Part shown: in pieces, positions 59,641-64,000 of the stretch
Numbering within the stretch: position 1 is the stretch's first letter
How the letters are laid out: every line of letters starts with the position of its first letter
Origin: RBG-16-64-43 sp035288225
GTDB lineage: Bacteria; Chloroflexota; Anaerolineae; Anaerolineales; RBG-16-64-43
Length of the DNA: 64,000 bases
Assembly: GCA_035288225.1 (NCBI GenBank)
Contig: DATEAT010000036.1
Span: forward strand, 1 to 64,000
Direction of reading: 5' to 3'
Translations under genes and position numbers: made by a program
The notes under the pieces: model-generated
Told to the model about the DNA's origin: nothing
Database searches by the model: none
The model's input: only the letters and a program-made list of their open reading frames with translations

Positions 59641-60074
59641 GTGCCCAAGTTGGCCGGGCGATCGCGACGACTGTTGCCGTCCGGGGCAAGTGCCCCCGGG
59701 CTAAGAGCAGCCGTTCGAGGAAAGTCCGCGCTCCTGAGAGCACGATGCCGGGTAATCCCCGGGGCGGGGTGACCTGCCGGAATAGGGCCACAGAGAAGCG
59801 CAGTGCCGCGTTATGCGCGGCGAGGGTGAAACGGTGGTGTAAGAGACCACCGGCGCCGGCAGCAATGTCGGCGGCCAGGCAACCCCCATCGGGAGCAAGG
59901 CCAAACAGAGGCGAACTGCACGGTCCGCCGTGCGGTGCGGATCGGCTCGATCCGCTCAGCCTCGGGTAGGCTGCTAGAGCGCGTCGGCAACGCCGCGCCG
60001 AGAGAGATGACCGCCGGGCCGAGGGCTTGGCTGCCTCGACCCACAGAACGCGGCTTATAGGCCGACTTGGGCAC
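59641..60074 (+). ncRNA. rnpB: RNase P RNA (class A-like)
   Basis: Catalytic RNA that trims the 5' leader of pre-tRNAs. The conserved GAGGAAAGTCCGCGCTC block near 59717-59733 and ACAGAACGCGGCTTATAGG near 60042-60060 form the two strands of the P4 core. The ends pair as P1: GTGCCCAAGTTGGCC (59641-59655) with GGCCGACTTGGGCAC (60060-60074), with a single G-T pair. Internal GGGTGAAACGG and the GCGAACTGCACGG-like region fit bacterial type A. Length about 434 nt. Confidence 0.95.
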
Positions 60075-60082
60075 GCACGACG

Positions 60083-60104
60083 AGCGGTGGCGCAAGCCGC
60101 CGCT
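60083..60104 (+). other. GNRA-capped hairpin just after rnpB
   Basis: AGCGGTGGC and GCCGCCGCT form a 9-bp stem (one G-T) capped by GCAA. It may help end or protect the rnpB transcript; no U-run follows, so termination is not certain. Confidence 0.4.
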
Positions 60105-60193
60105 CTGCCGTTCACGGCAAAACCTCCTCGATCGACTGCCACAACCCGTCCGACCATCTTCCTGACGCAAGCCTTAAAACATTCCCTTGACAC

Positions 60194-60222
60194 TTGCCCC
60201 GGTGGGGCAATGCGCATATACT
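60194..60222 (+). promoter_or_regulatory. mraZ promoter with palindrome over the -35
   Basis: TTGCCC (60194-60199), 17-base spacer, TATACT (60217-60222). The perfect palindrome TTGCCCCGGTGGGGCAA (60194-60210) covers the -35 and half of the spacer. Confidence 0.7.
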
Positions 60223-60257
60223 GTGGGTGCTTGTGGGGCAAAGTGGAATGAAGTGGT
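60223..60257 (+). promoter_or_regulatory. MraZ operator: four GTGG repeats with a 10-base period
   Basis: GTGGG at 60223, GTGGG at 60233, GTGGA at 60243 and GTGGT at 60253, each exactly 10 bases apart, immediately after the -10. Known MraZ operators are TGGG-type direct repeats spaced by about 10 bases upstream of mraZ, so this is probably the self-regulatory site of the dcw operon. Confidence 0.8.
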
Positions 60258-60260
60258 GTG

Positions 60261-60278
60261 ACGCCGGACATCCGGCGT
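60261..60278 (+). promoter_or_regulatory. Perfect 8-bp palindrome in the mraZ leader
   Basis: ACGCCGGA-CA-TCCGGCGT lies between the MraZ boxes and the mraZ start. The tiny loop makes a hairpin in RNA strained, so a DNA-binding dimer site is at least as likely. Confidence 0.45.
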
Positions 60279-60305
60279 CTGCTGCTTAAGAGGCGAATAG
60301 AACAA

Positions 60306-60755
60306 ATGTTCCTTGGCGAGTACACCCACAACGTCGATGACAAGGGGCGCATGACCATCCCCTCACGCCTGCGCGCGGGCTTCGCTGGCGGGGCGGTCGT
60401 CACGCGTGGGTTCGAATCGTGCCTGCTCGTGTATCCCCTCGAAACATTCCGACTGCTCGAGTCCAAAGCCCAGCGGCTGAGCACAACCGAACCCGCCAAT
60501 CGTGCGCTCAATCGCCTGCTCTTCGGCGGTGCGGCCGATGTGACGCTGGACTCCGTTGGCCGAGTCCTCATCCCGCCCTATCTTCGCGCCTATGCCCAAC
60601 TCGGCGAAGCGATCGTCATCGTCGGCGCCGGTCAGTATCTAGAAATCTGGGATGCGACGAAGTGGGTGGACCAATCGGCCTCACTCAACAATGCCGAGGC
60701 CAACTCGCAACGCTTCGCCTCGCTCGACCTGGCGATCGGCGGCGAACGTGAGTGA
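60306..60755 (+). CDS. mraZ: Transcriptional regulator MraZ
   Basis: 149 aa. MFLGEYTHNVDDKGR is the classic N-terminus, so ATG 60306 is preferred over GTG 60258. It contains two SpoVT/AbrB-like half-domains with DDKGRMTIPSRLR and DSVGRVLIPPYLR, which form a ring-shaped DNA-binding oligomer. It controls the division and cell wall cluster that follows. Its stop lies inside the rsmH start region (8-base overlap). Confidence 0.97.
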   Translation: MFLGEYTHNVDDKGRMTIPSRLRAGFAGGAVVTRGFESCLLVYPLETFRLLESKAQRLSTTEPANRALNRLLFGGAADVTLDSVGRVLIPPYLRAYAQLGEAIVIVGAGQYLEIWDATKWVDQSASLNNAEANSQRFASLDLAIGGERE

Positions 60756-61782
60756 GGCAGACCCTCACCAGAACGCGACCCGCCCCTACGCAGCCGCAAA
60801 CCACGGGCATGTGCCTGTCCTGTACAGTGAAATCCTGACCTGTCTCGAACCGCGGCCGGGCGGGCGCTATCTGGATGGAACGCTTGGGGCGGGCGGCCAC
60901 GCACAGGGCTTGCTGGAAGCTTCCTCGCCCGATGGGCTGCTGCTCGCTCTAGATAGGGATGGTGAGGCCGTTCACCGTGCAGGGCAGCGCCTGGCGTCAT
61001 TCGGCGCGCGCGCCGTGTTGCGGCAGGCCTCCTTTCGGGCCGTGAACGAAATCCTCGCCGCGCTCGGGTGGCAGGGCGTTGACGGGGCAGTGCTCGACTT
61101 GGGTCTCTCGTCGCCGCAGTTGGCGGAGGCGGAGCGCGGCTTCTCCTTCGTGGCGGATGGGGCGCTCGACATGCGCTTTGACCGAGCGGGGCAGGCGGAG
61201 ACAGCCGAGGACTTGGTCAATCACCTGGTGGAGCACGAGCTGGTGCAGCTCTTGTGGGAGTTCGGTGAGGAGCGCAACAGCCGGAGCATCGCACGCGCCA
61301 TCGTTCGCGCGCGGCCGATCCGGTCCACGCGCGAGCTGGCCGAAATCGTGGCGGCTGCATCGCGGCGCACTCCGGCCGCCGGCCATTCACGCATCCATCC
61401 CGCGACGCGCACCTTCCAAGCGTTGCGCATTGCCGTGAACGACGAGCTGGGTGAACTCAAGGCAGGGTTACCGGAAGTTGTACGCGCGCTCAACGTGGGT
61501 GGCCGGGTGGCGGTGATCTCTTTCCATTCGCTGGAAGATCGCATTGTCAAGCAGACGCTGCGCGGGCTTGCGGGCCGCGCGGTGAGCACGACAGTCCCTT
61601 GGCCTGCGCAGGTTCCGGCACCGGCCGTGTTGCGCGATCTGACTCCGAAGCCGATCCGCCCATCGCGGGGTGAGGCCGCGGCCAACCCGCGCGCACGCAG
61701 CGCCAGGCTGCGGGTCGCCGAACGCGTGTCCGTCGCGGGCGAAGGCGTAAGCCCAATCCGTGGCGCGAGGACAGGCGCATGA
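60748..61782 (+). CDS. rsmH: 16S rRNA m4C1402 methyltransferase RsmH
   Basis: 344 aa from GTG 60748. HVPVLYSEIL, LDGTLGAGGHAQ (SAM loop), GAVLDLGLSSPQL, HPATRTFQALRIAVNDELGEL and ISFHSLEDRIVKQ are all family hallmarks. It methylates N4 of C1402 in 16S rRNA. Its stop overlaps the next ATG (ATGA). Confidence 0.97.
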   Translation: MSEADPHQNATRPYAAANHGHVPVLYSEILTCLEPRPGGRYLDGTLGAGGHAQGLLEASSPDGLLLALDRDGEAVHRAGQRLASFGARAVLRQASFRAVNEILAALGWQGVDGAVLDLGLSSPQLAEAERGFSFVADGALDMRFDRAGQAETAEDLVNHLVEHELVQLLWEFGEERNSRSIARAIVRARPIRSTRELAEIVAAASRRTPAAGHSRIHPATRTFQALRIAVNDELGELKAGLPEVVRALNVGGRVAVISFHSLEDRIVKQTLRGLAGRAVSTTVPWPAQVPAPAVLRDLTPKPIRPSRGEAAANPRARSARLRVAERVSVAGEGVSPIRGARTGA

Positions 61783-62258
61783 ACCCAGCCCGCGCCCCAC
61801 GGCCCGGTCCGCCACGGGTGCGAGCGTATCGCGAGGCGCCCTGGCGCATGCAGACGCGCGCCTTGGCAATCGGCCTGGCGGCGGTGCTGGGAATCGCAGC
61901 CGCCCTTAGCCTGTTCATTTTTACGGGCGCCCAGGCGGCTGAGGCCGGGCTGCAAGTACAGCGGCTCATCGGCGAGCGCGACACGCTGATGCGCCGGATT
62001 GAGGCCCAGCAAGTGAACCTGGCCCAGCTTAACGGCGTGACCTGGTACTTCGATAGGGCGCACGAGCTTGGCTTCGAACCCGTCGATCCGCGGGAGATGA
62101 CTTTCATCCAGGTGCCGGCCTCGATCGAAGCCACTCCTTCGTACCTCGGACCGTCGCGCATTCTCTATGTCGACGAGGGCATTTCGCTCGCGCCGGCCTA
62201 CCGAGAGACCCTGCTCGAGTGGGTGGTGCGCGCGCTGCGCGGCGGAGGGCAGCCGTGA
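61779..62258 (+). CDS. ftsL: FtsL-like division protein
   Basis: 159 aa. It has a basic cytoplasmic N-terminus, one membrane helix (about residues 28-50), then a coiled-coil stretch (AEAGLQVQRLIGERDTLMRRIEAQQVNLAQ). Little sequence is conserved, but topology and position between rsmH and ftsI match FtsL. It would form the FtsB/L/Q complex in the divisome. The C-terminal part is longer than usual. Confidence 0.8.
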   Translation: MNPARAPRPGPPRVRAYREAPWRMQTRALAIGLAAVLGIAAALSLFIFTGAQAAEAGLQVQRLIGERDTLMRRIEAQQVNLAQLNGVTWYFDRAHELGFEPVDPREMTFIQVPASIEATPSYLGPSRILYVDEGISLAPAYRETLLEWVVRALRGGGQP

Positions 62259-64000
62259 CCACTGCGCTGGGCACGCGGGTGAAGATCGCGGGGGCTGTGC
62301 TGCTGGTGCCTCTGGCCGCCAGCGTTCTTCAACTCGCGCGCTTCCAGATCTGGCCCAGCCAGGCGCGTGAGGCGTTGTACACATCACCCTACCCGATCAC
62401 GCGCCACATCGAGACACCCCGAGGCCGGATCTTCGACCGCAACGGCGGCCTGCTGGCAGGAAACCTCAGCCACTTCCGCGTCTATCTTGACAATTGCCAG
62501 ACCTATTTGTGGGCGGAGGAAACGCCGGCGGCGGGGAACGAGGGGCAGCCGCCCGTGACCCTGGCGCGGGTCCTTGCCGAGTTCATGCAGACGACGGGTG
62601 TGACGGTCAATATCCCCGGCGTCACGCAATCGCTGCAGCAATTGGATCAAACGTTGCGCGAACAAACTCAGGGACGCCTGCGCCTACGAACGTGCACGCT
62701 GGCGGTGGATGCGGTGGAGGTTGCGGGCCAGGTGCAGGCGATCCCGCTTTGGCTGGAGGAGGCCCAGGAAACGCGCCTGCTCATCGCCCAGGGCGAGTTG
62801 CCGGATGCCAACGGCGCCTACCACTACAACCCGATACTCGGTGATTTGCGGACCGAGGCGTGGTTCGCGCGCGACTTTCCGCAGGCTTCGCTGGCATCGG
62901 AGGTCGTGGGGTACAGCCGGCAGTCCGGCGACCGGGCGGGCGATCGCGGCGAGAACGGGGTGGTGCGCTTCTACCTTGAAACCGGCGATTGGGGCGTGGA
63001 GAGTTACTACAACGACATACTCCAGGGAGCGCGCGAGGATATTTTGTGGACGGTCGTGCCGGTCGAGATCACCCGCAACATGGATCGCGCGCAGCCTCCG
63101 GCCGACCTGCTGCTGACGATCGATCGCGAGATCCAGGCCGAAGCCGAGGCCATTCTGCGCGAGGGGATTGAGGCGGGCGAGGCGTCGCGCGGCTCGATTC
63201 TGGTCATCGCCCCTCACACGGGCGAAATCCTGGCGATGGCGGACTATCCTGCGGCGGACCTCACTCGCCCGGAGGGATTCGAGGAAGCCTTCCACACGAA
63301 GGGGCGGTTGCCAAACGACCCGCAGGGCCAGGTCACCTCGCTCAACGTTGGAGCGCCGTATGAGCCAGGCTCCATCTTCAAAGTACTCACCATGGCCGCC
63401 GCCCTGGATTCCGCGACGGTTGCACCGGACACCATCTTCGTCGACGAGGGTTACTTCGAGTATGGCGGCGTGGTCGTTCACAACTGGCGGTCGCGGCCTT
63501 TTGGCGTTCAAGACATGACCGGCTGCATGCAGAACTCGATCAACACCTGCCTGGCGTGGGTCGCCTCCCGCCTCGGCCCCCAGCTCTACTACGACTATAT
63601 GGACCGCTTCTGGATCGGGCGTGCCTCCGGCGTCGACTTACCCGAACGAAGCGGCGACCTGCGCCGGCCCGGCGACCTGGATTGGACCGACTCGACTCTG
63701 GCCACCAATGCCTTCGGTCAGGGTGTATCGGTCACCCCGTTGCAGATTGCGGTGGCGATCTCGGCCGTGGCCAACGATGGTGTCATGATGGCGCCACACG
63801 TCGTACGCAGCGTTGTCCGCCCCAACGGTGTGGTGCAACCGGTGCGTCCGGTGGCACTCAGCCAACCGATCTCCGCTCGCACCGCGAGCATACTCAACGA
63901 AATGTTGGCCCGTTCGCTCGAAGTCGAACAATCCGCCGCATTGGTCCCCGGTTACCGCGTGGCCGGCAAGACCGGTACGGCCGATATCCCGCCCTACATC
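62255..64000 (+). CDS. ftsI: Penicillin-binding protein 2/FtsI-like transpeptidase, 3' end missing
   Basis: 582 codons from GTG 62255 (GTGA overlap with ftsL; GGAGGG upstream); the frame runs off the window. A membrane helix lies near residues 8-25, then a pedestal domain with TPRGRIFDRNGGLLAGN. The transpeptidase has PGSIFK (S373 and K376), SIN (S428-N430) and KTG at K572. It cross-links septal peptidoglycan. The class B architecture and the operon position favour FtsI over the elongation enzyme PBP2. Confidence 0.95.
   Translation, partial: MTTALGTRVKIAGAVLLVPLAASVLQLARFQIWPSQAREALYTSPYPITRHIETPRGRIFDRNGGLLAGNLSHFRVYLDNCQTYLWAEETPAAGNEGQPPVTLARVLAEFMQTTGVTVNIPGVTQSLQQLDQTLREQTQGRLRLRTCTLAVDAVEVAGQVQAIPLWLEEAQETRLLIAQGELPDANGAYHYNPILGDLRTEAWFARDFPQASLASEVVGYSRQSGDRAGDRGENGVVRFYLETGDWGVESYYNDILQGAREDILWTVVPVEITRNMDRAQPPADLLLTIDREIQAEAEAILREGIEAGEASRGSILVIAPHTGEILAMADYPAADLTRPEGFEEAFHTKGRLPNDPQGQVTSLNVGAPYEPGSIFKVLTMAAALDSATVAPDTIFVDEGYFEYGGVVVHNWRSRPFGVQDMTGCMQNSINTCLAWVASRLGPQLYYDYMDRFWIGRASGVDLPERSGDLRRPGDLDWTDSTLATNAFGQGVSVTPLQIAVAISAVANDGVMMAPHVVRSVVRPNGVVQPVRPVALSQPISARTASILNEMLARSLEVEQSAALVPGYRVAGKTGTADIPPYI

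Noticed and set aside
60187..60222. Perfect TTGACA (60187-60192) as -35 of mraZ
   Set aside because: It is 24 bases from TATACT, too far; TTGCCC at 60194 gives the normal 17-base spacer.
60258..60305. GTG 60258 as the mraZ start
   Set aside because: It would add 16 non-conserved residues, and the GTG overlaps the last operator repeat. The family begins MFLGEY.
60407..60420. GGTTCGAATC resembling a tRNA T-arm
   Set aside because: It is inside the mraZ coding region, and no acceptor or anticodon stems surround it.
1..64000. Mobile elements, CRISPR arrays, toxin-antitoxin pairs or phage genes
   Set aside because: I looked for transposase and integrase motifs, spaced direct repeats and terminal inverted repeats. 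None were found; the window is core-genome-like throughout.

Overview
This window is a gene-dense, GC-rich piece of bacterial chromosome. It shows no insertion sequences, phage genes, CRISPR arrays, tRNAs or rRNAs. Several traits together point to the Chloroflexota, probably an Anaerolineae-like lineage; this is an inference from content, not a database match. The traits are a mevalonate-type isoprenoid route with isopentenyl phosphate kinase, type 2 IPP isomerase, a double-length ThyX, FHA/VWA/PP2C/Ser-Thr-kinase signalling, and LysM-M23 lipoproteins. No lipopolysaccharide or outer-membrane assembly genes are seen. The window opens inside one gene (isopentenyl phosphate kinase) and ends inside another (a division transpeptidase).

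Layout. 1-4310 (+): isopentenyl phosphate kinase and mevalonate (phosphate) decarboxylase, then RseP site-2 protease, a HEAT-repeat protein, an RNase H-like exonuclease and acylphosphatase. 4320-11039: an M23-glycosidase fusion, RadC, a duplicated RNase H, an HD-GYP response regulator, citrate synthase and malate dehydrogenase. 11354-17437 (+): exonuclease-DinG helicase, TlpA-like thioredoxin, OsmC, an atypical SDR and a MenC-like enolase. 17427-25878 (-): one tightly packed ten-gene operon. It runs from a propeller Ser/Thr kinase through PP2C, VWA, FHA, an 80-aa protein, an OmpR regulator and a small GTPase to UbiA, mevalonate kinase and a VTT membrane protein. 26085-30181 (-): Pth and Mfd. 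30400-34069: HemW, polyprenyl synthase, IPP isomerase and acyl carrier protein.

34213-43085 (-): the double ThyX, then the translation operon nusA-ylxR-(small ORF)-infB-rbfA-nrnA-truB-ribF. 43303-54717: thioredoxin, ScpA, MutL, a coiled-coil protein, CoaD, RecG, and an Asp23-FakA-FakB-FakB fatty-acid kinase set divergent from rpmB. 54925-59544 (+): three tandem paralogous LysM-M23 lipoproteins. 59641-60074: the RNase P RNA. 60194-64000 (+): the start of the division and cell-wall cluster, mraZ-rsmH-ftsL-ftsI, preceded by a MraZ-type operator of four repeats spaced ten bases apart.

How the genes fit together. Isoprenoid synthesis is spread over three loci: kinase/decarboxylase at 1-1169, mevalonate kinase and UbiA inside the signalling operon, and IPP isomerase with polyprenyl synthase at 31593-33631. 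Cell-envelope biology recurs in the M23 proteins, dcw genes, undecaprenyl-type lipid steps and Fak lipid salvage. The items most worth following up are the kinase/phosphatase/VWA/FHA operon coupled to isoprenoid genes, the ThyX whose two halves carry complementary motif losses, the RNase H with an inactive second copy, the triple lipoprotein array, and the clear MraZ operator. Many promoters here are of the extended -10 type (TGnTAnaaT).
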